The notes under the pieces are model-generated. The model searched no databases and was not told the DNA's origin. It saw nothing but the letters and a program-made list of their open reading frames with translations. Source: Chara braunii (taxonomy: Eukaryota; Streptophyta; Charophyceae; Charales; Characeae). Taken from it: a DNA stretch of 24,440 bases. The DNA is taken from assembly GCA_003427395.1 (NCBI GenBank), contig BFEA01000271.1:1692512-1716951 (forward strand), in the 5' to 3' direction. A program made the translations under genes and the position numbers. Positions 11,614 through 20,900 of this stretch are shown here, in pieces (within the stretch, counting starts at the first letter, position 1; each line of letters begins with the position of its first letter).

Positions 11614-12636
11614 CTAACTGCGAGGGCGAAGCTGTCTGTCCGATGTCGGTACGGGGCGGGCAGGTTGGGCAGCTTCCTTAGCAAGTCGCTGTTTTTTGTA
11701 ATGCGTGAAGATGAGGGGTGCTGTCGCCTTCAGCTCGTGAAATCCAGCGTGTGTCGTCAGGATCGCATTGCTCAAATGTAACTTTGTACTGCATTGGCTT
11801 GTTGCCATGCTTGCGATGAGTGAGCACGCGGTCGACCTCCTGGTGACCATCCATTGAAGGAGGGTCATGTGACCGTCTGCTCGGGAAGTCCTCTGCGGAG
11901 GCTGGAGTGTTGACCGCCAACTTTGAAGCGTGAAATATCGGGTGGACTGTCAAATGCGGGGGAATCTCGATGATGAAAGATGGACCCGCGGGGTCGTCAC
12001 CAACTGCTGAAGTGACCTTCCATGGCCCAAACCACTGAGGGAGGAGTTTGCGCGAGACGTGCTGCTCGAGCGCGAATTCCTCGGAGGTGACCCAAACCAG
12101 GTCGCCAGCGCGGATTGGACATGGGATGCAACGCCGGTTCGCTTGCTGCTGCATACGGACATGAGCCTTTTGCATGTTTGCGCAGGCTTTGGCCAGCAGT
12201 TCCCTGTACTTCCGTGTAGAAGCGGGGGAGCAAGCGGCGTCGATATCGGCAGCCCGTGGAAGCAGAATGTCTGCGAAGATACGTCCTTTCCGTCCACCGT
12301 GATGCAACTCGAATGGAGTCACGCCAATCGTCGGGTGCACCGAAGTGTTGTAGGCGAACTCGATGTCGGGAAGGCGGTCAACCCAGTCCTTCTGATCCGG
12401 GCGGATGAGTGTGCGGAGCATCATTTGCGCAGTCTGGTGCGCACGTCCCATTTGCCCATCCGTTTGAGGATGTCGTGTGGAACTCAGTTTCATGTTGGTG
12501 CCGGATTCCACATTGAGTGTTGTCCAAAAGGCTGACATGAAACGAGTGTCGCGGTCGCTGACGATGTCTTCCGGAACGTCGTGGCTGCAAAACCAGCCAG
12601 TATGCAAAAGTCGTGCGAGCTTGGGAGTCGTCGCGT
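11614..12636 (-). pseudogene. Integrase second half and chromodomain-like tail
   Basis: Reading starts within the core at ATTPKLARLLHTGWFCSH. The second catalytic Asp is in EDIVSDRDTRF. HPQTDGQMGRAHQ follows, where the family normally has TDGQ-x-E; here Gly stands in place of the third catalytic Glu. Then come DWVDRLPDIEFAYN, VTPFELHHGGRKGR, WFGPWKV (GPY/F-like) and LTVHPIFHASKL. The chromodomain-like tail reads EVDRVLTHRKHGNKPMQYKV and DDTRWISRAE, then a frameshift near 11740 moves the rest (APLIFTHYKKQRLAKE) to another frame. Residues before ATTPK in the same frame belong to the inserted DNA. The matching first half of integrase is at 19133-19540. Confidence 0.82.
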
Positions 12637-13227
12637 TGTCGAGCGCATCGGTCCGGCACTGCACAAGGGCAGCAGAGTGCGCCAGCCATACCTCTCGCAA
12701 GCCCTTACGACAGGATAGGGCCGACGCGAGGCACGACTTACCTCCACCTTACGGGAGCTGTCACCTCCTTTCGGTGGGCGTATCCCCGTCGAGCTACCAG
12801 TCCACAGTACGAAAGCTAATCAGCTGCAATCGCAGAGGTGGACCAGCCGAGGGTGTTTCTCGTTTGCTGTAGCATAGGGGGTACGCGCAGTATTACGCCT
12901 CTATCGAAACCGCACGCGAACCAACATCTTGGGGGGGCTCAGGTCCCAAGCGCAACTCGTTGCCGGTCGACTAAGACGCATCCCACACACCACGCATACA
13001 CCACTCTAAAGAACACAAAAATAAACACACACATAAGCACATATATCGAACGACACAGAACAAACAAACGTGGCAACACTCCTAGCCCCTTAGTAGCCAT
13101 TCCACAACTTTCCGATGCGGAAATCACATAGGCGTCGCGCGCGAGACTTCATATAAAACCGCGCGGACGCAGGGCTAACTCATATCGATTCGCAATGCAA
13201 GTGTACGCAAGCGATCGCAACGATGGC
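12637..13227. other. Left part of the insertion, nothing recognised
   Basis: GC-rich to about 12960, then an AC-rich run (13000-13060). Short open frames exist but carry no motif. A CCGCGCGGACG-like GC block lies near 13160. Confidence 0.5.
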
Positions 13228-13502
13228 GTACTATGTAGTCCTATGTAGTACCCATACTCACGCGATCCTCGTTAATCCCGAGGGTCGTGTTCGACACTCA
13301 AGTGTCGGCTGGCACGCGCCTTGAGTGGCTGATCTCTCAACGTTGGACAACCGCCAAGTGCGGTTGAGAACCACACCCTCTTCTGCACCCTGCGGAGAGT
13401 GGGTGGTACACAGGTTCATACCTGTGGTGGCAATCGTCTCTTATTGCCCTGGAGACCAGCTCCATCATCTAGGGCTTGGGGAGAAGTCAAGGGGTTTGAC
13501 TT
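13228..13502. repeat. Block of seven hairpins with different stems
   Basis: GTACTA/TAGTAC (13228-13233, 13246-13251). ACGCGATCCTCG/CGAGGGTCGTGT (13260-13271, 13279-13290; 12 pairs with two wobbles). CGACACT/AGTGTCG (13292-13298, 13301-13307). CAACCGC/GCGGTTG (13348-13354, 13360-13366). CACAGGT/ACCTGTG (13409-13415, 13420-13426). GGCAAT/ATTGCC (13429-13434, 13443-13448). AAGTCAA/TTGACTT (13484-13490, 13496-13502). The loops are mostly short and share no sequence. At 6-7 bp per stem fewer than one or two would be expected by chance in this length. Confidence 0.65.
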
Positions 13503-14189
13503 TGACAGTTGCCACGGACTACAACGTCCAACTATGAAATTATAAAAAGCAAATGCTAAAAAAGGAAAGTCTCATTTTCCTTCGAAAAGCATAATCTGTT
13601 TAACCCTTATGCGCGGTCACAGCAGGCCGCGCGAAACATTCAAGACATATGTATTTACATATATATAAAAAGGTTATAAATATGTGACGATCATTTCTCA
13701 CAATCACTATGGGGCTCCTTTCAGCCATATGTATATGTATGTGAGCGCAGACAGTCAAATCCAAAGTCCGAATCACCAAACATCCATGCAATCACATCAA
13801 AGATTCAACCAAAAAGTCCATGCACTACACGGGGTCAACTTCAACCATTCTCTGCACTCACACCCCTTGCTTTTAGCCATACAAGCCTCACTCTTTGTGC
13901 AACTCTAAAAATAAATTACTTAGTACTTTTCTTTAAATGGCCATTCAAAATAAAGTCCGGGCAAAAACACAATAAAACAGTTTAAATCACAAGGCTAAAG
14001 CCTTTAGGTTGAGTGGCAGTAGTGAATTGGAGTTCAATCGTAAACTGACGAATTGGCAACCGACCTGTTATCAATGATAACAGAAGATGATCCTTGTAGG
14101 ATCAAACTGAATCTAGCCCAAATCCTGAATTAATCGATCAAGAAGACTTGTAATACAAAACAGGCCAATCCCCAAGCTAAATGTACAAG
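13503..14189. other. AT-rich stretch, nothing recognised
   Basis: Contains a TATATATAAA-like run near 13657 and long A-rich segments. No gene, hairpin array or retroelement domain was seen. Confidence 0.5.
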
Positions 14190-14301
14190 TCCATGGAGAA
14201 TAATCCCCATATCACGATCTCACTCAAATCATCATAATTAACTAATCCATGGAGAATAATCCCCATATCACGATCTCACTCAAATCATCATAATTAACTA
14301 A
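14190..14301. repeat. Perfect 56-bp tandem duplication
   Basis: Two identical 56-bp copies (14190-14245, 14246-14301), each starting TCCATGGAGAATAATCCCCA and ending AATTAACTAA. Full identity points to a recent slippage or replication event. Confidence 0.92.
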
Positions 14302-14399
14302 GTCTAAGTCCACCTCTAAGCAAGTGTCAAAAGAAAGGTAGACCCTGACAGAATCTCCTCTATACAGAGTGAATTTTCCAGGATTGCCACCTGTTAAAA

Positions 14400-14995
14400 A
14401 TATTATCCAACTCCTTTAAACTAAGAAAATTTCGGCAGCTCTTCCCGTAGGAAAAGTGCCTTCTCATAATTTATAATAACTCAAATATGAAAACAAAAAC
14501 GATCTCTAACTCCGGAGAGTCAAAATTTGTCTAACTTCCTGAATTAGTAAAATTTTGGGCAGCATTTCCTTTAGAAAGGTAAACTTCCTAGATTTTTGCT
14601 AAGTCAGATATGAACTCAGAGCAAAACCTGAGTTCAACTAAGACAAAATTTAACTAACTCCTCAGATTTGTAAAAATTTCGGCAGCACTCCCTTTGAAAA
14701 GGTGTTAATCCAAGATTTATACAAAGCTAAGTTCAGAATCTAAAGTGACTTCGACTTTTCAAAGTCTAATTTTGTCTAACTCCTTGAATTAGCAAAAAAT
14801 TGGGCAGCACTCCCTTTAGAAAAGGCGGTGTTCCAGATTTTTACTGAGCCAAGAAGTCAGAAAAGTTAGGCCCTGAAAATAACAACGTCTAACGAACTCC
14901 TTGGTTTTGTAGAAATTTCGGCAGCGCTTCCCGTAGAGAAAGTGGCTTACCAAGATTTCTACAAGGCCAAGTATAACAAAAGATCCCAGAAAATG
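14400..14995. repeat. Tandem array with about 122-bp period, five copies
   Basis: The motif TTTCGGCAGCACTCCCTTT (variants TTGGGCAGC, CTTCCCGTAG) recurs with GGCAGC at 14434, 14558, 14681, 14803 and 14920, spaced 124, 123, 122 and 117 bp. An upstream element TCTAACTCCT...TTAGTAAAA is also repeated in each unit. Right after each GGCAGC there is a weak hairpin around CCCTTT-AAAGG. The copies are diverged, so the array is old. Confidence 0.8.
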
Positions 14996-15461
14996 CAGAA
15001 ATTGATCTAAGTAAAAAAACTAAGCTCAGAAAATGCAGGAATTGAAACTAACTCCTATAGCTCTAGCATGTGGCGAGCAACTAAAGCAACTACCTATCAA
15101 ACTGAAACTCGGACTAAGTAGTAGCCTCACTCAGTCACATGCAGGCCAAGCCACAAGGATAAGTACTCTCACCATCCCCAAGTCAATCTGGACAAACAAT
15201 AGTTCGTAATCTTTCAATAATTTATCCATTGAGTATACACAAAACAGAGGGCACATCTACTTCTCTCTTCTTTGGGCATATGACTAGGCCACCCTAGTCT
15301 CCCTGAATTGTTTAAATATCCCAACTTTATATAATTATCTGAACTTAGTCTTATAAGGTAGCATACGACTGAACCGATCAACTTAGTTCGAGGTCCAGCC
15401 TGCCCGTTCTTACCACGAGTTGATTCTTAATTAATACTCTCTTCAGTTATGATAAGTTATT
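14996..15461. other. Spacer between arrays
   Basis: A short direct repeat CAGAAAATGCAG(A/G)AATTGA occurs twice near 14990-15050. Otherwise AT-rich with no gene or array recognised. Confidence 0.5.
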
Positions 15462-16194
15462 GTCAGGCCACCCAAACTTATGGGACCCTGCCTGACTAGT
15501 CTGTCCATAGATAGAATAGTAGTAAAGTATAGCCAAATTATAACCTTTGGGTTCCAGCAGGTGCGAGGCATTGGGGCAGACTACCTAAACTTATAGAATA
15601 GTTTGACTCTTTGTCTGGTTCATTCCTCTCTGATCCAATATGTGCGCGGCATGGGGTCAAGGTCACCCAAACTTCTGGAGTGGCCTTGTCCTCTGCCAAA
15701 GTTACTCCCTCAGAACAAAAGCAAGAAGAGGCTGAGCCACCTAAACTTATAGAATGGCCCAAATCTCACAAGTCTCGCTCTTCGAGCCTTTGAATTTAGA
15801 GAATTGCAAGGTACAACAATTGATACACAAATTTATCAACATTTGTATTATTCATGGAAAAAAAACAAAATCTCGTGCTTCTCGTTCAGAACCAAATAAA
15901 CAGGAAAGAAACCCAAAGTAAACAAGGCAACCAAGCCGCCTGAACTTACAGAATATGCTTGGCTCTTGAAAAGTCAACCACAATTAAACCCTCGCAAGTC
16001 AGAGCAACCAGATTACCTAAACTTATAGAATGGTCTGATTCTCCATGCAATTCCATAGCACTGGGTCTCCCCAAACTTATGGGGACTTCCCAACCTCCAG
16101 AGCAATCGGACCACCCAAACTTATGGAATGGTCTGGTGCTCCAAGCAATCCAAAATAAACACAGCACCGGGTCTCCCCAAACTTATGGAGACTC
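15462..16194. repeat. Array of nine hairpins with constant loop and varying stems
   Basis: Nine hairpins share the core CC(C/T)AAACTTAT(G/A)G but have different outer stems: GTCAGGC/GCCTGAC (15462-15496), CAGACTA/TAGTTTG (15577-15605), CAAGGTCA/TGGCCTTG (15658-15688), TGAGCCA/TGGCCCA with one mismatch (15733-15761), CCAAGC/GCTTGG (15931-15962), a bulged CAGA-CC/GG-TCTG (16009-16037), GGG-TCCCC/GGGGA-CCC (16063-16091), CGGACCA/TGGTCTG (16107-16135), GGGTCTCC/GGAGACTC (16169-16194). The inner pairs also covary (C-G in some, T-A in others; one copy has G-C where others have A-T). No open frame explains them. They lie inside the 6.5 kb insertion. Confidence 0.75.
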
Positions 16195-16858
16195 TTCCAG
16201 CCTTTGGTTGACCCAGTCAAACACAAGCAATACAACCTTCCTCCCATCCTTCCCCCAGATGCAATCCCACAATCTGCTTTCAGTCAAACAACAAAACTGA
16301 AACTGACATTGCACATGCGTTCCTTTACTTAGTCTGGTTATGTCTTGAAAGTCAAACTAAAAAGTAAAGGGGCATGCAATATATTCAGTCAAAGTATGAA
16401 AAGGAATATAGATATGGGTTATAGCTGGGTTTATAGAGGGGAAGCAATGATTACCTCTTAGTTCCCTGCCTCCAGAACTCCTCCTGAGTTCCGACAGAGC
16501 TCCCGCAATCGGTGGGCTGACTCACCACAGAGTCTTGCTGCGGTCCTACGATTGCAATCTCGCCTGTCGCCTTCCTCTCAGAACAGCACTAGACCGAGAG
16601 TAAGAAGGGCAAAATGAGGGGTCTGAGACTCTCGAGATACAAGAGAGGGACTGACTCAACTCCCAGGAGAGGGCCTTGTTATTTTCCATCGCCTGAGGGC
16701 CCCGCAATGGCAGCCAAGACGTATGGTGTCAGTCAACTCGCAGCCAGACGTAGTACAAGCTTGGTCAACTGGAGTCAAACCAGCTACCTTTGACCCTCTA
16801 GCGACTCTCTGAGCTCGCAACAATAACCTCTCTTCTCAAGTCTACTTACTCCTCTGAG
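16195..16858. other. Spacer, nothing coding recognised
   Basis: A segment near 16474-16506 (CTCCTCCTGAGTTCCGACAG...) looks like a diverged copy of the 58-bp repeat start at 16849-16875. No gene was seen. Confidence 0.45.
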
Positions 16859-16974
16859 TCCTGACAGCTCCCCCTATAACAACCGTTGTTACACTGTGCC
16901 CCAAAAAACGCATGTATCCTGACAGCTCCCCCTATAACAACCGTTGTTACACTGTGCCCCAAAAAATGCAGGTA
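16859..16974. repeat. 58-bp tandem duplication with a purine tract and LTR-like start
   Basis: Two nearly identical 58-bp copies start TCCTGACAGCTCCCCCTATA at 16859 and 16917. Read on the - strand each contains TATAGGGGGAGC followed by TGTCAGGA, which has the look of a polypurine tract and an LTR start. Each also has the palindrome AACAACCGTTGTT. The duplication is clear; the LTR reading is a guess. Confidence 0.8.
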
Positions 16975-17880
16975 ACTTCGCGGAACCTCAGCAAGTCATC
17001 ACATGTATAGCACCCTCGTACAGCAGCAGGTGCTGTAGCGCCCGCATACAAAGTCGAACGAATCTGCCGCCAGAATCCGACCAGATACATTGACACTCGG
17101 GCCTTCTTATTGTATCTCAGAACCTAGCAGCTAACATCTAAAACTAACCTCACAATCTAACTCGCAGCTACCGAGAACACTCGAAACGATCCTTTCTTCA
17201 CCAAAAACCACAGAAGAACGAAGGAATAAGCCCCTTTTTTACCTCGCCTCTCCTTCGTCTTCAGTCTTCGCCATCTCCACGTTGTAACTTTCCCTACTAA
17301 CCTTTTTCTACACTAACCCTTTGGCTATTCTAGTGCTTCTAATGGATTCGTTCCTACTCAAAATCCCGGAATCGTCTCTTTCTTCGTTCAATTTCATCGG
17401 AAAATCGAGTAGTATTCTCGATTTTTCTTTCCTTCTAACTCCTCTCCCGCCATAGCTCCGCGCTAGCTTTTTCTTACTAACCTCCTAATCTAGTCACCCA
17501 GCACTAAAACTAACCTCTCCATGTGATTCGCCCTGTCTGAAAACCCCCATTTAGCATTTTATCTCGCTTGAATCTATTAAGAATCAAGTGAGATCTCACT
17601 TCCTTCTTCTGCCATACCTCCTCTCCCATTTCCTCCGCACACACTCTTCTTCACTAACCTCCGTTTTTGCTAACTTATTACTAAAACTAACGTCATATCT
17701 GATGTCGCCCATCCCAAAAACCCCGGGTGAGCAGTTTCTCCCGACCGTTTCTGAAAAGACACGAGTAAAATGCACACTTATGCTAACTCCATAGCTATTT
17801 TTCACAACTTTTTTTTTTTTTATCGCTGAACGTACCCGGCGGGTTTTCGCGCCCAGATTCATTCCTTTTTACCCCCCTTC
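16975..17880. repeat. Pyrimidine-rich diverged repeats
   Basis: From about 17260 to 17800 three diverged units of about 170-185 bp recur. Each has a CCTCTCCC/CCATCTCC-like start, one or more ACTAACCT motifs, and the later two also have a CTAAAACTAAC stretch and a run of C (AAAACCCCC or AAAACCCC). A T13 run is at 17809-17821. The region 16975-17260 holds nothing recognisable. No coding support. Confidence 0.45.
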
Positions 17881-18009
17881 TTGCTTGCTGCTAGTCACTC
17901 CCCCTCTGCGCCTAGCTCTGCCCGTTGCTAGTCTGCCCCGCTGCCTCTCTTCGTCCGTCTTCAGCGCCCGTCCGACAACTGCTTCACAACGATCCGATCG
18001 TCGGCCCTC

Positions 18010-18393
18010 TTGCGCTATTGCTCCTTCCGCCTCAGTACCCGACCCGGCAGCGACTTGCACCCGGCTTCACTCACTTCACTAGCCGGTTCCCCTTCTTTAG
18101 TGCCCCGTCGCTCCTCCGCTACGCCGCGCCCGCTGCGTAGAGATGTCCGTTGGTCCCCCCCCTCCTTTCCGAGTGGCATTGAGCAGAGACTTACTGATGC
18201 TCTTAGGCCGAGGGGACCGGAGGAGGGAGACAGTGACTGGCCCCTTCGAAGAAGCTCGGTCCAGATGTTGCCGGCTGACTCCCAACAAGTATCATCCCTC
18301 CTGCTGCGGCAGGTATCGCACCCGCTGGTGGGTGCAGCTCTCACATGTTCCCTTGTTGGAGGCTTGAGCACCAGTGTGGCTGCTATGGGGTAA
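18010..18393 (+). CDS. Unrecognised GC-rich open frame, doubtful
   Basis: An open frame of 127 codons in a GC-rich island within otherwise AT-rich DNA. The N-terminal half is Arg/Pro/Ser-rich and looks like random GC-rich sequence. The last part (ADSQQVSSLLLRQVSHPLVG and ALTCSLVGGLSTSVAAMG) has a hydrophobic stretch and ends next to GGGGTAACT, which could be a splice donor. It could be a captured host exon, the promoter side of a gene fragment, or nothing. No function is assigned. Confidence 0.2.
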   Translation: MRYCSFRLSTRPGSDLHPASLTSLAGSPSLVPRRSSATPRPLRRDVRWSPPSFPSGIEQRLTDALRPRGPEEGDSDWPLRRSSVQMLPADSQQVSSLLLRQVSHPLVGAALTCSLVGGLSTSVAAMG

Positions 18394-18949
18394 CTTTGGC
18401 AACTGTGTGGTAGAAGGCTTTTGCCAACATCCTGAATACGAGGGCCGGTCAAACGAGGCGCACACTCAAGGCCTTTGATCGCCATGACGGCCTCTAAATC
18501 CGGCGTCGCGTCCAAGTCAACGGGGCACCAGAGCAAAATAATAAAATAAACAAATACGGCAATAAAAATATTAAAAATACCTAGGACTCGACTCTGCCGA
18601 CGGCAAAACCAAGAGGAATAGCCCCGCCGGGCCCCCAACTCCTCAGTCCCTTCACGCTACTCTGATACCCTTGCGCCGTCGCCGCTCTATGGCGAACCCT
18701 GAATCTCTCTGATGAAAGTCCGATGTCGTAACCACTAATGCTAGGCCCAGACCTCCCGAATCGTTTTCAGAATCACCGTGTTGTCGATGTCGTCCTTCGC
18801 ACGTATGCACGAGTCACCGGTAAGTGCACCGATCAAACGACAAAAATCTATTTAATCCTAGTTTAATAAAAAAACTAAAAATTCGGTCGGCGTCCACGCC
18901 GGCTCTTTAGTCATCAAAGATAAAAAGAAATCACGCGCGCCTTAAGTCT
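18394..18949. other. Right part of the insertion, nothing recognised
   Basis: A-rich runs near 18535-18580 and a small hairpin CGGCGT/ACGCCG near 18883-18898. No coding or repeat family was recognised. Confidence 0.45.
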
Positions 18950-18990
18950 ACGGTCAACGATCGTGAGAATACCATCATGGCCAGTGAAAT
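18950..18990. repeat. Stitched fragment of the neighbouring integrase
   Basis: 34 bp at 18950-18983 (ACGGTCAACGATCGTGAGAA...) are identical to 19174-19207 in the interrupted integrase. The following GTGAAATC matches 19379-19386, sharing GGCCA at the joint. It is a small deletion derivative of the neighbouring element, sitting inside the insertion about 140 bp from its right edge. Confidence 0.8.
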
Positions 18991-19132
18991 CTTCTCCAGT
19001 CAATTGTCTGGTCAATGGAAATCACGGATGCAGTCGCGCCTCGCGCGGTATAATTAAGCTTTAAACCAAACTTATTTCCTGTTACTTGCAAAAACCTGGG
19101 CGGATACCGTTGTAAGGGTATTTGCACTGACA

Positions 19133-19540
19133 GCGTGATACTTGCATGGAAGAAATCGAGCGTACTTGCTCAAACGGTCAACGATCGTGAGAATACCATC
19201 ATGGCCAAGGCGATGCGAGGGAAAGGACCAGTCAATCCATAGTAATGGAGAGACCTGGTTCCCGAGGAATCGGCAATGGTTTCAGTTCACCGTACGGGAT
19301 TTGATGACGCCCTTTGTTCGAGTGGCAAACTGCACATGACTGAATGTACCGGTTGACGTCCCTGATGATGTCCGGCCAGTGAAATCGCTGGCGGAGTCGT
19401 GCAAGTGTGTGTGTGACGCCAAGGTGTCCCGCCATCCGCGAATCGTGGTATTCGCCAAGGAGGCCGCAAGATGCGGTCTTGAGGAACACACAACGAGTCC
19501 TTGCCTCGTGTATGGAGAAGCAAGTAGTCGTTGACAATGC
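19133..19540 (-). pseudogene. Integrase first half
   Basis: The zinc-binding region is LLGEYHDSRMAGHLGV, then IQSCAVCHSNKGRHQ. The core starts at EPGLSITMD with the first catalytic Asp, right before a TGA (about 19232) where a Trp codon is expected. The frame resumes with LGHDGILTIVDRLSKYARFL and CKYHA, where the 6.5 kb insertion begins. A frameshift near 19460 separates it from the upstream RNase H frame. The other half is at 11614-12636. Confidence 0.8.
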
Positions 19541-20174
19541 GATAATTGCTTGTCGGCGGTTGATCCGATGATAAGTCCGCGTAGAGTGTGGAGAATCCCA
19601 GATCCGACTTGTATCCGTTTACGAAATGCGGTTGCAGGTTCTCGTTGAGGCCGAATGTGGAGTGCACCAAGGCGCAAAGATCGGGTCTTCGTGAGAGAGC
19701 ATCCGCTGCCTTGTTCGAGGAGCCCGAAATGTGCTTGGAGGTGAAGTCGAATTGGTCGATGAAGTGCATCCAACGACCGATCGTGCTGCTCACCGTGTCT
19801 TGCGTCTTGTAATATGTCAATGGATTGTTTTCCGTTGCCCACTTGAATCGCCGACGCCCGAGGAGAAAGTGATGCCAACGCTTAAGTACGGTGACAAAAG
19901 CTAGCAGTTCCTTTTTCTTCGCATCATCAAGTGAATTGATGGGCGACACCTTTTGGCTGAAGTACCCAACCGGATGCCAGTCTGTGCCGTCATGCTGTTC
20001 CAAAACCGCGCCAATGCCGTATCCGGAAGCATCCGTAGTCACTTTGGTAGGCAAGGTCGGGTCATAGATGCTTAAGACGGGAGCTTGAAGCAAAGTCGTC
20101 TTCAGCGTGTGGAACGAATGCCGAGCTTCGTCGTTGAACTTGAAGGGCACCAAGGGGGACTGAAGTCGCGACAA
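19541..20174 (-). pseudogene. RNase H and connection
   Basis: A clean block of reading frame. SPLVPFKFNDEARHSF, VTTDASGYGIGAVLEQHDG (first acidic residue), DDAKKKELLAFVTVLKRWHH and FKWATENNPLTYYKTQDT make up RNase H. HFIDQFDFTSKHISGSSNKA, DALSRRPDLCALVH and HFVNGYKSDLGF form the linker to integrase. It is better preserved than the same region of the left copy, with no stop in this span. Confidence 0.85.
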
Positions 20175-20900
20175 TGGTGCAGCGATCCGTTAAAAACCTT
20201 TGACGAAGAGAATGTAATATGATGCTAAGCCGAGAAAGGAGTGGACATCGGTAGTACACTTCGAGGTCCGGCCAATCTTGAATGGCTTGTACTTTGTCCG
20301 CGAGCGGACGAATGCCTTGCGGCGTAACGTAATGGCCTAAGTACTCAACTCTTGCTGGGCAAACTCGCACTTGTCGCGGTTCGCCTTGTACTTGGCGATA
20401 CGGAGCCGCTCCAAAACAGCACAAAGGTGCTCGTCCAACGACCGGCTATAAACCAACATATCATCAAGGTAAATGAGTACGGTGCGGGCGAGCAGGTCGC
20501 AAAATTCTGTCGTCATAGCCGCTTGGAAAGTAGGCGGGGCATTGGTGAGACCAAAAGGCATGACGATCCACTCAGAGTGCCCATACGTCTTGAATGCGGT
20601 CTTGTACCGGTCTCTTGGCTGGATCTCGATCTGGTGATATCCGGACTTGAGGTCGAGCTTCGAGAAGTACTTGGCGCCGCCTAGTCGCTGAGGGAGAGGG
20701 CCGGCGTTCTTGATCGTTTGCGCGTTAAGTTTCTAATAGTCAATGCACAAATGAAGGTCCTTGTTCTTCTTCCGGACGAAGAGAACGGGAGCATCGTATG
20801 GCGAACAGCTAGGGCGAATCCAGCCAAGGCCCTTGGCTAAGAGGTCGTCTAATTGTGTCCGAAGCACTTGAAGCTCCTCTTCGCTCATGCGATAGATACA
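20175..20900 (-). pseudogene. Reverse transcriptase
   Basis: Reads LCIDY, then a TAG where the left copy has CGA, then [23 protein letters not shown] carries the first catalytic Asp and VLIYLDDMLVYSR the YLDD pair. VMPFGLTNAPPTFQAAM lies between. The thumb reads LGHYVTPQGIRPLADKVQ in another frame. About 24 nt are missing between KNAGP and RLGGAKYF compared with the left copy. The nonsense codon and several frame changes make it inactive. Confidence 0.83.

Larger units (their letters stand above)
12637..19132. mobile_element. 6.5 kb nested insertion flanked by GCGT
   Basis: The interrupted integrase resumes perfectly if this segment is removed: KYHA on one side joins ATTPKLA on the other, as in the left copy (KYHATAPELA). 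The insertion is flanked by a 4-bp direct repeat, GCGT at 12633-12636 and 19133-19136. It starts TGTCGAGCGCAT and ends ATTTGCACTGACA, so its ends form a short imperfect inverted repeat (TGTCGAG / TGTCAGTG). TG...CA ends with a 4-bp duplication fit some LTR elements; TGTNR ends with a 4-bp duplication also recall Ginger-type DNA transposons. No transposase, RT or matching long terminal repeats were recognised inside, so the class is open. The inside is non-coding and dense in tandem repeats and hairpins. Confidence 0.6.

Noticed and set aside
11287-11781. 164-codon open frame on the + strand
   Set aside because: Lies across the antisense LTR and the end of integrase/chromodomain; composition reflects the GC-rich LTR.
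12059-12535. 158-codon open frame on the + strand
   Set aside because: Shadow of the integrase encoded on the other strand.
15611-16300. Short open frames with repeated PKLIEW or PKLMG motifs
   Set aside because: They are translations of the hairpin core (CCTAAACTTATAGAATGG) and lie in non-coding repeat DNA.
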